Of a stretch of DNA of 61,026 nucleotides, positions 1-8,485 are shown one piece after another. The stretch is from Rhizobium alarense (lineage in GTDB: Bacteria > Pseudomonadota > Alphaproteobacteria > Rhizobiales > Rhizobiaceae). The position numbers and the translations under genes were made by a program. The first letter of the stretch is position 1; each line of letters starts with the position of its first letter. The stretch lies in NCBI RefSeq assembly GCF_021555155.1, contig NZ_JAKGBU010000024.1, positions 1 through 61,026 on the forward strand, read 5' to 3'. A model generated the notes under the pieces. It was not told where the DNA came from. It worked only from the letters and a program-made list of their open reading frames with translations, and ran no database searches.

Positions 1-77
1 CAGCTGGCCCAGCAGCGATCTCGATGCACTCATGCCGTGGAATTACGCAGCCTGAGCGGCCTCAGCTTGCCGCTTAC
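1..77 (+). mobile_element. IS66-family element, right end (cut by window edge)
   Basis: The last 18 bases (60-77) read on the minus strand begin GTAAGCGGCAAGCTG. This matches the typical GTAAGCG start of IS66-family terminal repeats. Just inside it a reading frame ends in a transposase-like tail. The element therefore ends at about base 77 and runs out of the window to the left. The 8-bp target repeat cannot be checked because the other end is missing. Confidence 0.6.
2..55 (+). CDS. IS66-type transposase (TnpC), C-terminal end only
   Basis: Frame 2 reads ...DLDALMPWNYAA followed by TGA. IS66 TnpC proteins commonly end in a similar Leu/Met-Pro-Trp-Asn tail, and the stop lies just before the terminal repeat at 60-77, as expected. 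Only about 17 residues are visible, so nothing can be said about activity. Confidence 0.5.
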   Translation, partial: SWPSSDLDALMPWNYAA

Positions 78-180
78 GTTCAAACAGGGGGCAATTCTCA
101 ATGGGAATATCGAGCTGCGCCGGGTCCGTTCTTACGGGCAATCAACAGTTTCCCTTCTCTCAGTTCTGACATTTTCCAAA

Positions 181-1152
181 TTATGAACGAAGTATGGCAA
201 GTACCTTTTCATAGAAATTCATGTTCAGCGCACGGGCTTCAGCAAGTGCGTTTGGATAGGCGGAAATGTCGTGCGCCCTGGCAAGAATTTGCCGGCAGGT
301 CTCCGGTGTCGCAAAGGCGGGTTTCCACTTAAAGTAAGCAAACTTCCCTCCTTTGATGAGGCAAATTACCTTTTTGCCGAGCAGTGTAGCCCAATAAAGT
401 CCGTGGTATGAATTTGTTACTACAACTTCGCCAGATGCAATGAAGTCAATCGTTTCCGTAAAGTCGCCATAGTTTCGCATTGTTGGGCGATGTTTAAAGA
501 AATCATCGTCGTCGACGGATCTATTGTGGTGTAAAAATAGTACGAATTCGTGTATTGGAGACTGACGTGATACATCGAATGCTCTGTTCATTGCACTTGC
601 GCACGGGCAAAATACGACTTTATCTCCATCAAGAGACGCGGCACCAAAATCACGCGTTCCGATGAGGGAGCATCTGTCGATAAAGTCCTTCGGCATCGGC
701 GGATATCCTGGCATATCAGTTCCGACGCCCCAAAGAACAAGGTTCTTTTTGGGACGAAGCCTCTCATAATACATTGGCGTTCGTACATAGTTTTTACTGA
801 ATACTCCACCACCGACAAAGATATTGTCGAAACGATCTTCGCTCGCATTTACTCTTGACCAGAAATCGGCGGTCTGGCTTTCGCCGGGAAAAGTGAAATA
901 ATCAAAAGGTGTAGAATTAATGTCTCCGACATTTGAAGTATCTATCGCATTAAGGAAAAGATTTGTGCAGATTGGGGGTGTGTTAATTTTAAAATTACTC
1001 GGCTTAAATTCCTTATAATCATTAATTTGTTCGGAGATATTTTCGAGATTTATTAAATCGCCAGCCTTGCGGATCGGTAAAATTGCACGAAGAAAATTAT
1101 ATATTCGCCTCATCATTGCTGCGTCACTGTCCTTTCTGTATTGTGTTGCCAC
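181..1152 (-). CDS. Polysaccharide pyruvyl transferase-like protein
   Basis: A protein of about 323 residues resembling the polysaccharide pyruvyl transferase family (PF04230). These are GT-B-like enzymes that add pyruvate ketals, or act as related transferases, on surface polysaccharides. Visible support: an Asn/Gly-rich GGGVFSKNY segment in the first half, WGVGTDMPG and IGTRDFG in the middle, and the family-type Ser-x-His-Gly motif (TNSYHGLYWA) about residue 250. The GTG at 1152 has no clear ribosome site; ATG codons at 1116 and 1113 are alternatives. The gene is visibly AT-rich compared with the GC-rich rest of the window and is flanked by insertion-sequence remnants, which suggests recent transfer or a stranded piece of an exopolysaccharide cluster. 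No partner polysaccharide genes are present. Confidence 0.65.
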   Translation of the reverse strand: MATQYRKDSDAAMMRRIYNFLRAILPIRKAGDLINLENISEQINDYKEFKPSNFKINTPPICTNLFLNAIDTSNVGDINSTPFDYFTFPGESQTADFWSRVNASEDRFDNIFVGGGVFSKNYVRTPMYYERLRPKKNLVLWGVGTDMPGYPPMPKDFIDRCSLIGTRDFGAASLDGDKVVFCPCASAMNRAFDVSRQSPIHEFVLFLHHNRSVDDDDFFKHRPTMRNYGDFTETIDFIASGEVVVTNSYHGLYWATLLGKKVICLIKGGKFAYFKWKPAFATPETCRQILARAHDISAYPNALAEARALNMNFYEKVLAILRS

Positions 1153-1494
1153 GTTTGTTATGTCGTGTGATATATTAGTGTGCGCTAGCTCGAGTATTAA
1201 CTGTCGCGGGGTGAGAATTTTCTTCCAAAGCGTTTTCCAATGTGAACTTCATTGAAAAGCGCTGAGCCCCGAGATGCCCTCGGCTCTGTCCATTGCTGTC
1301 ATTCGAATTCTGTGAGTGCTAGCACCAATCCCTCTCATGCTTGCGTTTTGGGTGAATCACATTTCGGTGAAGGCGAACATATCCTGTCGCGTCTCGGTGC
1401 AGGTCCTATATCTCCAGTGTGAATTTCAAGCGTCGGCTCGAATTGAGAAGTACTCTTTATCACGTCGGCTGAGATCCAAGGCTCGTCCAGCTCA
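1153..1494. other. Gene-free stretch with an imperfect hairpin
   Basis: No convincing gene is seen on either strand. At about 1229-1262 an imperfect inverted repeat (AGCGTTTTCCAATG against CATTGAAAAGCGCT, spacer about 7) could form a hairpin. The rest looks like leftover DNA between the pyruvyl transferase gene and the decayed insertion sequence. Confidence 0.4.
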
Positions 1495-2101
1495 GAGCCT
1501 GTTTTGAAATTCACGGACGAATGGTTCTTCGTAGGAGGTTTCCGACGGGTATCATGGCATGAGAGGCGTCGATGCGCTGCTGGTATTCGCGCATGAGGCG
1601 GTGCCATCTTGTCGCCCAGCCGAAGGTTCGCTCGAGGACCCTGAGTCGGGGTGGAACCTGAAAGCCCTTTTGCTCGCTGGGCCTTCGGATGACCTCGATG
1701 ACGAAGTCGAGATAAGAGGCCTTGTCCATGAGCTTGAGCCGGTCGTAGGTAGCGCCGGCGAACAAATGCTTCACCCATGGCCGACGCTTTCGGATGCCGT
1801 CGAGAATGGCCTGTGTGCCGAAGTGGATCGGCAGCAGCGAGCCACAGCCGGAGCGCTCAAGATGGCCACGGCGTTGATCACCTCCCGGATGTCAACCTCG
1901 CGCGGACGGCCACAACGCCCAGGCTTGGGCATCGGCGGTGCGATCCGCTCCCCTTCCTCATCCGTCAGGTCACAGCGGCAACGCTTGGTTTTCCTGGCGG
2001 TCTTGGCCATTCGCCCACGGCTCTGTTCGGTCCACATCCAAAGCTTGAATCACAAACCGAACCGACGCGAAAGCCCTCGAACCTATTTTCCAAGCGGACT
2101 C
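1495..2101 (-). mobile_element. Decayed IS5-family insertion sequence with internal deletion
   Basis: Imperfect terminal repeats bound the region: GAGCCTGTTTTGAAATT at 1495-1511 and, on the other strand, GAGTCCGCTTGGAAAAT starting at 2101, with 12 of 17 bases matching. TCA occurs directly outside both ends (1492-1494 and 2102-2104), consistent with the 3-bp duplications of the IS1031-type subgroup. At about 607 bp it is shorter than an intact element (roughly 850-930 bp), in line with the missing middle of its transposase. Confidence 0.6.
1511..2037 (-). pseudogene. IS5-family transposase, frameshifted and internally deleted
   Basis: The N-terminal part (2037 downward) shows the usual IS5/IS1031 opening: DLTDEEGERIAPPMP, then GRPREVDIREVINAVAIL. 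The frame is lost near 1860; the neighbouring frame continues RSGCGSLLPIHFGT. It then jumps straight to the C-terminal half, DGIRKRRPWVKHLFAG followed by VLERTFGWATRWHRL. The segment between the N-terminal domain and the last third, including catalytic acidic residues, is missing. The protein cannot be functional, so this marks an old insertion. Confidence 0.75.
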
Positions 2102-2920
2102 TCAGAAGGTCGGCGGTGTGTTGATCCAGATCAGCACGGTCTCGCCGTCATGGCGATTGCGCCAGGCGTGGCGGCGGTTGCTCGCGAAATAGAGACTGTC
2201 ACCGGGGCCGAGATCATGGAACTCATGGCCGTCGAGAACCATCTCGACCCGGCCCGAGAGCACGTGCACGAACTCCTCGCCCTCGTGTTTATAGGCGCCG
2301 TCGCTTGAGGCGCCGGGCGCCAGCACGAAGCGGTGGCAATCCATCATGTTGCGGCCGTCGGCGAGCACCTGGACGGTGACGCCCGGCGAGGTTTCGGGCC
2401 AGATCTTCCACTCACCGGCCCGGACGAGGGCACGCTCGCCGCCCTCCTCCTCGCCGGAAAGCTTCGAGACGGTCGTACCGTAATATTCGGCGAGATCGTG
2501 CAGCACGCGGAAGGTGACGCCCTGCGAGGTGCGCTCGAAGGTGGAGAGCAGCGAGGTTGCGATGCCGATGTCGCCGGCCACCTGCTCCAGCGTCTTTCCC
2601 GCATCGTGCCGGAGACTGCGCAGCTTGCGGCCGATACCCTGCGGAGCATCGCTGTCGACCGCACTCAAGCCGTCCGCCATCGGCTCTCCCGCCTCCAGCG
2701 CCTCGCGGATCGCCGCCGGGTTCAAGCCGCGCTCGGTGCGATACCAGGCGATGCGCTTCAGGCGGGCGACATCGTCGGCGCTATACTGGCGATGTCCCGT
2801 ATCCGATCGGCCGGGAATGACGAGGCCCTGCGTCTCCCAGAGGCGAAGGGTGGAGGCCGAAACGCCCGCCAGCCGTGCCGCCTCCGCCACCTTGTAGTGG
2901 ACCGGATCCAGTCCTGCCAT
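2102..2920 (-). CDS. MerR-XRE-cupin fusion transcriptional regulator
   Basis: A 272-residue regulator with three parts. Residues about 8-75 form a MerR-type helix-turn-helix (AARLAGVSASTLRLWE, then GHRQYSADDVARLKRI). Residues about 95-150 form an XRE/Cro-type helix-turn-helix (LRSLRHDAGKTLEQVA, then IGIATSLLSTFE). Residues about 165-272 form a cupin sensor domain (HEGEEFVHVLSGRVE, then DSLYFASNRRHAWRN). The gene is divergent from gabT with 212 bp between them, and that gap holds paired repeats (3046-3097) that suit a dimeric repressor. It probably controls GABA use, with the cupin sensing a small molecule. XRE-cupin regulators such as PuuR act in putrescine/GABA pathways; having a MerR head in front is less common. 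Its stop lies at the very edge of the decayed insertion sequence. Confidence 0.8.
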   Translation of the reverse strand: MAGLDPVHYKVAEAARLAGVSASTLRLWETQGLVIPGRSDTGHRQYSADDVARLKRIAWYRTERGLNPAAIREALEAGEPMADGLSAVDSDAPQGIGRKLRSLRHDAGKTLEQVAGDIGIATSLLSTFERTSQGVTFRVLHDLAEYYGTTVSKLSGEEEGGERALVRAGEWKIWPETSPGVTVQVLADGRNMMDCHRFVLAPGASSDGAYKHEGEEFVHVLSGRVEMVLDGHEFHDLGPGDSLYFASNRRHAWRNRHDGETVLIWINTPPTF

Positions 2921-3045
2921 TGCGCCAAAATCCCTGTTTCTGTGTTATCATCAGGCTATAGCACTCCACGCCGTTTCGCGTCTCCCGTCGCGTCCCGAAG
3001 GCGTCCGAAAAATATTGACCGGCCCCCGTGGAAGGCCATTGCATT

Positions 3046-3097
3046 CTTGCAGAAAAAATGTAGGAATTCCACTCAAGTCTTGCAGAAAAAATGCAAG
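3046..3097. promoter_or_regulatory. Paired operator repeats upstream of gabT
   Basis: The 15-base string CTTGCAGAAAAAATG occurs twice, at 3046-3060 and 3079-3093, exactly 33 bp apart (about three helical turns). The second copy extends into a perfect dyad, CTTGCA-N7-TGCAAG (3079-3097); the first is a degenerate dyad. The site lies between the divergent regulator and gabT and is the likely binding site of the MerR-XRE-cupin protein. Confidence 0.6.
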
Positions 3098-3132
3098 ATA
3101 CTGCATAAGCCCTCCAGTTCAGGACAGCGCCC

Positions 3133-4401
3133 ATGACCCTCACAGACCGCAAGAACGCTGCCATTTCGCGCGGCGTCGGCATGACCACGCAGATCTACGC
3201 CGACCGCGCGGAGAATGCGGAAATCTGGGACAAGGAGGGCAACCGCTATATCGATTTTGCGGCGGGCATCGCCGTGGTCAACACCGGCCATCGTCATCCG
3301 CGGGTCATCGAGGCGGTGAAGAAGCAGCTCGACCGTTTCACCCACACCTGCCACCAGGTCGTGCCCTATGAGAACTATGTCGAGCTCGCCGAGCGGCTGA
3401 ACGCGATCACTCCCGGCAATTTCGCGAAGAAGACGATCTTCGTGACGACCGGCGCGGAAGCCGTCGAGAACGCCGTGAAGATCGCCCGCGCCGCCACCGG
3501 CCGCCAGGCCGTCATCGCCTTTTCCGGCGGTTTCCACGGCCGCACCTTCATGGGCATGGCGCTGACCGGCAAGGTCGTGCCCTACAAGGTCGGCTTCGGC
3601 GCCATGCCGGGCGACGTCTTCCATGCGCCCTTCCCGGTCGAGATGCACGGCACGACGGTCGAGCAGTCGCTCTCGGTGCTGAAGAAGCTCTTCGCCGCCG
3701 ATGTCGATCCGAACCGCGTCGCGGCGATCATCGTCGAGCCGGTGCAGGGCGAAGGCGGCTTCTATCCGGTGCCGGCAGCCTTCATGAAGGCGCTGCGTGA
3801 AATCTGCGACCAGCACGGCATGCTGCTGATCGCCGACGAGGTGCAGACCGGTTTTGCCCGCACCGGCAAGCTCTTCGCCATGGAGCATTACGGCGTCGCC
3901 GCCGATCTCGTCACCATGGCCAAGGGGCTCGGCGGCGGCTTCCCGATCGCCGCCGTCACCGGCCGCGCCGAGATCATGGATGCGCCCGGCCCCGGCGGCC
4001 TCGGCGGCACCTATGCCGGCAATCCGCTGGGCGTTGCGGCCGCGCACGCCGTTCTCGACGTCATCAAGGACGAGGACCTCTGCAACCGGGCGGAAAATCT
4101 CGGGGCTCGCCTCAAGCAGCGCCTCGCCTCGATGCGCGACAAGGTGCCGGAAATCGCCGACATCCGCGGCCCGGGCTTCATGAACGCCGTGGAGTTCAAC
4201 GACGTTTCGACGAAGCAGCCGAGCGCCGATTTTGCCAACAGGGTGCGGCTGAAGGCGCTCGAAAAGGGCCTGATCCTGCTCACCTGCGGCGTGCACGGCA
4301 ACGTCATCCGCTTCCTCGCCCCGATCACCATCCAGGACGAGGTCTTCGCCGAGGCGCTCGACATCCTCGAGGCGGCGATGATCGAGGCCCGTGCCGCCTG
4401 A
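3133..4401 (+). CDS. gabT: 4-aminobutyrate aminotransferase
   Basis: A 422-residue class III PLP aminotransferase that moves the amino group of GABA to 2-oxoglutarate, giving succinate semialdehyde and glutamate in the cytoplasm. The family pattern is clear: FVTTGAEAVENAVKIAR for cofactor phosphate binding, GGFHGRTFMGMALTG, the DEVQTGFARTG aspartate motif, and the PLP lysine in TMAKGLGGGFPIAA. Length is normal for GabT. The next gene is gabD, which uses its product, and the pair looks like one transcript. Regulation is probably through the repeats at 3046-3097. Confidence 0.93.
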   Translation: MTLTDRKNAAISRGVGMTTQIYADRAENAEIWDKEGNRYIDFAAGIAVVNTGHRHPRVIEAVKKQLDRFTHTCHQVVPYENYVELAERLNAITPGNFAKKTIFVTTGAEAVENAVKIARAATGRQAVIAFSGGFHGRTFMGMALTGKVVPYKVGFGAMPGDVFHAPFPVEMHGTTVEQSLSVLKKLFAADVDPNRVAAIIVEPVQGEGGFYPVPAAFMKALREICDQHGMLLIADEVQTGFARTGKLFAMEHYGVAADLVTMAKGLGGGFPIAAVTGRAEIMDAPGPGGLGGTYAGNPLGVAAAHAVLDVIKDEDLCNRAENLGARLKQRLASMRDKVPEIADIRGPGFMNAVEFNDVSTKQPSADFANRVRLKALEKGLILLTCGVHGNVIRFLAPITIQDEVFAEALDILEAAMIEARAA

Positions 4402-4443
4402 CCGGGCGACGCAAACGATCGAACCCCGATTCTCATGGCAGCG

Positions 4444-4464
4444 CCCGAAGTCTCCCGCTTCGGG
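4444..4464 (+). other. Hairpin between gabT and gabD
   Basis: A perfect 7-bp inverted repeat (CCCGAAG, 7-base loop, CTTCGGG). There is no T-run, so it more likely serves as an RNA-stability or attenuation element than as a full terminator. The gabD ribosome site AAGGAG at 4486-4491 follows. Confidence 0.45.
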
Positions 4465-4498
4465 TGAGCGCCCATTCCTGTCCCGAAGGAGTAAGACC

Positions 4499-5980
4499 AT
4501 GGCCTTCCACGATGCGCTGACAAAGCACTTGACCTCGACCGATTTCCTGCGCGACGCGGGTTACGTCAATGGTAACTGGATCGGCGGCAACGGCGTCGAG
4601 ACCTTCGACGTCACGAATCCTGCGACCGGCGAAACGCTGGCGACGCTGCCGGAAATGGGTGCCACTGAGACGGCAGCCGCCATCGATGCCGCCCATCGCG
4701 CACAGCCGGCCTGGGCGGCGCGGCCCGCCAAGGACCGCAGTGCGCTGCTGCGCAAATGGCACGACCTGATCGTCGCCAATGCCGATGAACTGGCCGCGAT
4801 CCTGACCGCCGAAATGGGCAAGCCGCTGCCGGAGGCAAAGGGCGAGATCCTCTACGCCGCATCCTATGTCGAGTGGTATGCGGAGGAGGCCAAGCGCATC
4901 AACGGCGAGACCATCCCCGCCCCGTCCGCCGACAAGCGCATGTTCGTCATCCGGCAGCCGGTCGGCGTCGTCGGCACGATCACGCCGTGGAACTTCCCGG
5001 CCGCGATGATCGCCCGCAAGATCGCGCCGGCGCTGGCCGTCGGCTGCACGGTTGTCTCCAAGCCCGCGGAGCAGACGCCGCTGTCGGCGATTGCGCTCGC
5101 CGTGCTCGCCGAAAAGGCCGGCATTCCGGCCGGCGTCTTCAACGTCATCCTCGGCACGGACGGCCCGGCGATCGGCAGGGAGCTCTGCTACAACCCGAAG
5201 GTCCGCAAGATCTCTTTCACGGGCTCGACGGAGGTCGGCCGCATCCTGATGCGCCAGTGCGCCGACCAGATCAAGAAGGTGAGCCTGGAACTCGGCGGCA
5301 ACGCGCCCTTCATCGTCTTCGACGACGCGGATCTCGACGCCGCCGTCGAAGGCGCCATGGCGTCGAAATACCGCAATGCCGGCCAGACCTGCGTCTGCGC
5401 CAACCGCATCTACGTCCAGTCGAATGTCTACGACGCCTTCGCGGAAAAGCTCGCGAGGAAGGTCGCCGAACTGTCCGTCGGCAACGGTTTCGACAAGGGT
5501 ATCACCATCGGCCCGCTGATCGAGGAAGCGGCAATCGGCAAGGTCGAGGCGCATATCGCCGATGCGGTCGCCAAGGGTGCGACGGTGGTCGCCGGCGGCA
5601 GCCGCGTCGACGGCAGGGGCACCTTCTTCCAGCCGACCGTCCTGAAGGGCGTGACATCAGGCATGACGGTCGCCAGGGAAGAGACCTTCGGCCCGGTCGC
5701 GCCGCTCTTCCGCTTCGAGACGGTCGAGGATGTGATCGCGCAGGCGAACGACACCGAATTCGGCCTCGCCGCCTATTTCTTCGCCGGCGACCTCAAGAAG
5801 GTCTGGAAGGTGGCGGAGGCGCTCGAATACGGCATGGTCGGCATCAACACCGGCATCATCTCCTCCGAGGCCGCCCCCTTCGGCGGCATCAAGCAGTCCG
5901 GCATCGGCCGCGAAGGCTCGACCCACGGCGCCGATGATTATCTGGAGATGAAGTATCTCTGCATGGGCGCCGTCGCCTGA
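4499..5980 (+). CDS. gabD: NAD(P)-dependent succinate-semialdehyde dehydrogenase
   Basis: A 493-residue aldehyde dehydrogenase that oxidises succinate semialdehyde to succinate, the step after GabT. It shows the TPWNFPAAMIARKIAPAL nucleotide-site segment, FTGSTEVGRILM, the general-base glutamate in LELGGNAPFIVF and the catalytic cysteine in GQTCVCANRIYV. It ends with the GabD-type tail GGIKQSGIGREG. The frame is open further upstream, but the ATG at 4499 has a good AAGGAG ribosome site and gives the normal GabD start (MAFHDALTKHL). Other semialdehyde substrates such as glutarate semialdehyde are possible, though the gabT neighbour supports GabD. Confidence 0.92.
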   Translation: MAFHDALTKHLTSTDFLRDAGYVNGNWIGGNGVETFDVTNPATGETLATLPEMGATETAAAIDAAHRAQPAWAARPAKDRSALLRKWHDLIVANADELAAILTAEMGKPLPEAKGEILYAASYVEWYAEEAKRINGETIPAPSADKRMFVIRQPVGVVGTITPWNFPAAMIARKIAPALAVGCTVVSKPAEQTPLSAIALAVLAEKAGIPAGVFNVILGTDGPAIGRELCYNPKVRKISFTGSTEVGRILMRQCADQIKKVSLELGGNAPFIVFDDADLDAAVEGAMASKYRNAGQTCVCANRIYVQSNVYDAFAEKLARKVAELSVGNGFDKGITIGPLIEEAAIGKVEAHIADAVAKGATVVAGGSRVDGRGTFFQPTVLKGVTSGMTVAREETFGPVAPLFRFETVEDVIAQANDTEFGLAAYFFAGDLKKVWKVAEALEYGMVGINTGIISSEAAPFGGIKQSGIGREGSTHGADDYLEMKYLCMGAVA

Positions 5981-6016
5981 CCATATGGAGATTGCCCCGG
6001 CCGGCGCGGGCGACCG

Positions 6017-6411
6017 TCATGCGGCACCGATGTCGGTCTGGGAGAAATCATCGCCCTTGCAGAGGAGCGGCATGTTGAGCTGCCGGGCACAGGCATAGGC
6101 GAAGCAGTCGCCGAAATTGAGGGCGGCGGGGTGACGGCCCTTACCATAATGTTGATAGGCACGATAGCTGCGGTCGCCGTCGCCGGTGCGATCGCAATGA
6201 CGTCGATTTGCAGCGGTCGGATATAGGACTCGACTTCTTGCAAGGTGGCGCTTGGCTCGAGGCCGGATATGCGACCGTAGGCAACGGACGCTTCCCAGAG
6301 CGCCATCGCCGAAGTCATTCTGGATTTCGTCGTCGCCAGCCGAGCGGAAAGTGAGCCTGCCTCACGCTCGTTCGTCATCATGGCGACGATGGCCGAAGCG
6401 TCGATAAACAT
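6017..6411 (-). pseudogene. vapC: VapC-type PIN-domain toxin, frameshifted
   Basis: The first frame gives a PIN-domain start (MFIDASAIVAMM, with the first acidic active-site residue) and WEASVAYGR. At about 6175-6190, in a GCGAC-rich stretch, the correct frame shifts. The neighbouring frame continues [18 protein letters not shown], then [14 protein letters not shown] with the later PIN acidic residues, and stops at 6017. Read as one protein it would be a full-length VapC ribonuclease of about 131 residues. As written the toxin is broken. ATG 6411 overlaps the vapB stop by one base (TGATG). A one-base sequence error is possible. Confidence 0.75.
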
Positions 6412-6652
6412 CAATCGTCTTCGCAGAGGCTGTCGATGAAAGCCTTGTCGGCCTCAAGCCCGGTCGGCGGATATTTCCTGTTGAGTTCGCGCGTCATTGC
6501 CAACGCCTTTGAGACAAGTGTCGGTTCACCCTCTTCTTCTCCAATTCATGCATCAGTGCCTGCCGGACCGCTTCGGTCTTGCTCACCTTGCGCAATGTGG
6601 AAAGCCGTTCGGCCATCCGGCCGACCTCGGGATCCTTGACATAGAGCGGCAT
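6411..6652 (-). pseudogene. vapB: VapB-type antitoxin, frameshifted
   Basis: The start (ATG 6652, with an AGAAGGG ribosome site) gives MPLYVKDPEVGRMAERL and KTEAVRQALMHELEK, a standard VapB ribbon-helix-helix-like head. The frame then slips by one base in the purine run GAGAAGAAGAG (about 6530) and stops early. The neighbouring frame continues EEGEPTLVSKALAMTREL and ends CEDD at 6413-6411, just at the vapC start. That tail is the toxin-binding region, so the visible product would have DNA-binding ability but probably not neutralise a toxin. The pair looks like a dead module. Confidence 0.7.
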
Positions 6653-6709
6653 GGTATATCCCTTCTTCGGAGAAGGTATATAAAACATGCGGTGACCATG
6701 TCCGAAAGG

Positions 6710-7351
6710 TCAGGCCGGCTTCACGGCATCGGGATGCGCTGCCTGGAAGGCGGGGAGTGCACGGCAGATCTCGACGATGCGCCGCACTTCGTTGAGGTCC
6801 GCCGTTTCAACGCCCCAACGCTCGGCATTGTAGACTTGCGGCACGAGGCAGAAATCCGCCATGCCGGGCGTATCGCCATGGCAGAAGGCACCGGTTGCCG
6901 GATCGTCGAGCAGAGCTTCGACGGCACGCAGGCCATCGCCGATGATCTTCTTCATCCAGTCGGCGCGGACCTCGTTTCCTCCCCCGGTCAGCGCCATAAC
7001 ATGATCGACGACTCTCGTGTTGCAGACTGGATGGATGTCCATGGCGATTGCGTGCGAAAGCGCGCGGACGCGATGACGACCTTTGGGATCGCTCGGAAGG
7101 AAGCCCGTCGCGTAGCGTGTCTCGTCGAGATATTCGATGATCGCGAGCGACTGGGTCAGCACCTGGCCGTCCACTGCCAGGACCGGAACGAGGCCTTGCG
7201 GGTTTCGGGCGATATGCTCCGGCGCAAACTGTGCCTTTCCGAGAATGTCCACCGGAACGCGGCGATACTCCATGTCGAGGCTCGCCAGTGCGATGCGGAC
7301 ACGGTAGCTGGCCGACGAGCGCCAGTAGTCGTAGAGGATGGTCTCGGCCAT
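6710..7351 (-). CDS. maiA: Maleylacetoacetate isomerase (zeta-class GST)
   Basis: A 213-residue zeta-class glutathione transferase that isomerises maleylacetoacetate to fumarylacetoacetate. The family mark SSASYRVRIAL (normally SSCxxRVRIAL) is near residue 11, with alanine where many members have cysteine; glutathione-site segments NPQGLVPVL and LTQSLAIIEYL follow. It starts 6 bp after the fumarylacetoacetase-like gene, and hmgA is nearby, so it is step two of homogentisate degradation. The Cys-to-Ala change is at a residue that is helpful but not essential in the family. Confidence 0.9.
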   Translation of the reverse strand: MAETILYDYWRSSASYRVRIALASLDMEYRRVPVDILGKAQFAPEHIARNPQGLVPVLAVDGQVLTQSLAIIEYLDETRYATGFLPSDPKGRHRVRALSHAIAMDIHPVCNTRVVDHVMALTGGGNEVRADWMKKIIGDGLRAVEALLDDPATGAFCHGDTPGMADFCLVPQVYNAERWGVETADLNEVRRIVEICRALPAFQAAHPDAVKPA

Positions 7352-7357
7352 GTCGTG

Positions 7358-8374
7358 TCACGACCTTTCGTATCGCGTGATCGTCTGCTCGATCGCCCCG
7401 AAGATGGAATGTCCCCTCTCGTCCTTCATCTCGATGCGGACCGTATCGCCGAACTTGAGAAAGGATGTCTTTGGAGCGCCCGTTTCGATCGTCTCGATCA
7501 TGCGGATCTCGGCAATGCAGGAATAACCGGCACCACCGTCGGTGGCCGGCCTGCCCGGTCCACCCTGGAACTTGTTGGACACGGTGCCGGAACCGATGAT
7601 CGAGCCGGCGACGAGCGGGCGGGTTCTGGCGGCGTGGGCGACAAGTGCTCCGAAGTCGAATGTCATGTCGATGCCGGCATTCGCCTTGCCGAAGGTCTTG
7701 CCGTTCAGCGAGACGAGGAGCGGCAGATGGACCTTGCCGTCCTTCCAGGCATCGCCCAGTTCATCAGGCGTGACTGTGACGGGGGAGAAGGTGGACGACG
7801 GTTTTGACTGGAAAAAGCCGAATCCCTTGGCAAGTTCCGCCGGAATCAGGCCGCGCAGCGAGACGTCGTTCACGAGCATGACGAGCCGGATTGCATCGCG
7901 CGCTTCCGCCGCACTCGCCCCCATCGGCACGTCGTCGACGATGACCGCGATCTCGCCTTCCATGTCGATGCCATAGGCCTCGTCGGCGACGAGGATCGGG
8001 TCGCGCGGCGCAAGGAAGTTGTCGGAGCCCCCCTGATACATCAGCGGGTCGGTCCAGAAACTCTCCGGCATCTCGGCATTGCGTGCCTTGCGCACCAGTT
8101 CGACATGGTTCACGTAGGCCGAGCCGTCCGCCCACTGATAGGCGCGCGGCAACGGCGACGCGGCGTCATGTTCGTGAAAGCGCACCGTCGGCTGCGAGCC
8201 CGTCTCGATGCCTTCGGCGACACGCGCCAGGCGCGGTCCGACATGCAGCCAGTCGTCGAGAGCCGCCTGAAGTGTGCGGGCGATGTGCCCGACCTCGGAG
8301 CAGCGCGTCAGGTCCTTGGCGACGACGACCAGCCGGCCGTCCCGCGTGGAATCCTTCAGGGTTGCGAGTTTCAT
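7358..8374 (-). CDS. Fumarylacetoacetase (FAH family)
   Basis: A 338-residue FAH-family hydrolase expected to split fumarylacetoacetate into fumarate and acetoacetate. Metal-binding segments include [13 protein letters not shown] and [28 protein letters not shown] follows. ATG 8374 is preferred over an in-frame upstream codon because GGGAGGAAGA precedes it. Its place between maiA (6 bp downstream) and hmgA (upstream) fixes the role. Rhizobial fumarylacetoacetases of this shorter type are distinct from the long animal-type enzyme. Confidence 0.85.
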   Translation of the reverse strand: MKLATLKDSTRDGRLVVVAKDLTRCSEVGHIARTLQAALDDWLHVGPRLARVAEGIETGSQPTVRFHEHDAASPLPRAYQWADGSAYVNHVELVRKARNAEMPESFWTDPLMYQGGSDNFLAPRDPILVADEAYGIDMEGEIAVIVDDVPMGASAAEARDAIRLVMLVNDVSLRGLIPAELAKGFGFFQSKPSSTFSPVTVTPDELGDAWKDGKVHLPLLVSLNGKTFGKANAGIDMTFDFGALVAHAARTRPLVAGSIIGSGTVSNKFQGGPGRPATDGGAGYSCIAEIRMIETIETGAPKTSFLKFGDTVRIEMKDERGHSIFGAIEQTITRYERS

Positions 8375-8485
8375 TCTTCCTCCCATCTTGTTCGACGGCC
8401 AGCGGCCGTGCCATTGTCCCGCCGACGCTCCGTCCCGCCGCCAGGTGGCCTCACCTTAGCCTTGCTTCTTCGAGGAAGACATCCG

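Noticed and set aside
1316-1507. Small open frame before the IS5 remnant
   Set aside because: No ribosome site, no motif, and it runs into the insertion-sequence end.
3073-4500. Long open frame opposite gabT
   Set aside because: It mirrors gabT codon bias and has no motif or ribosome site.
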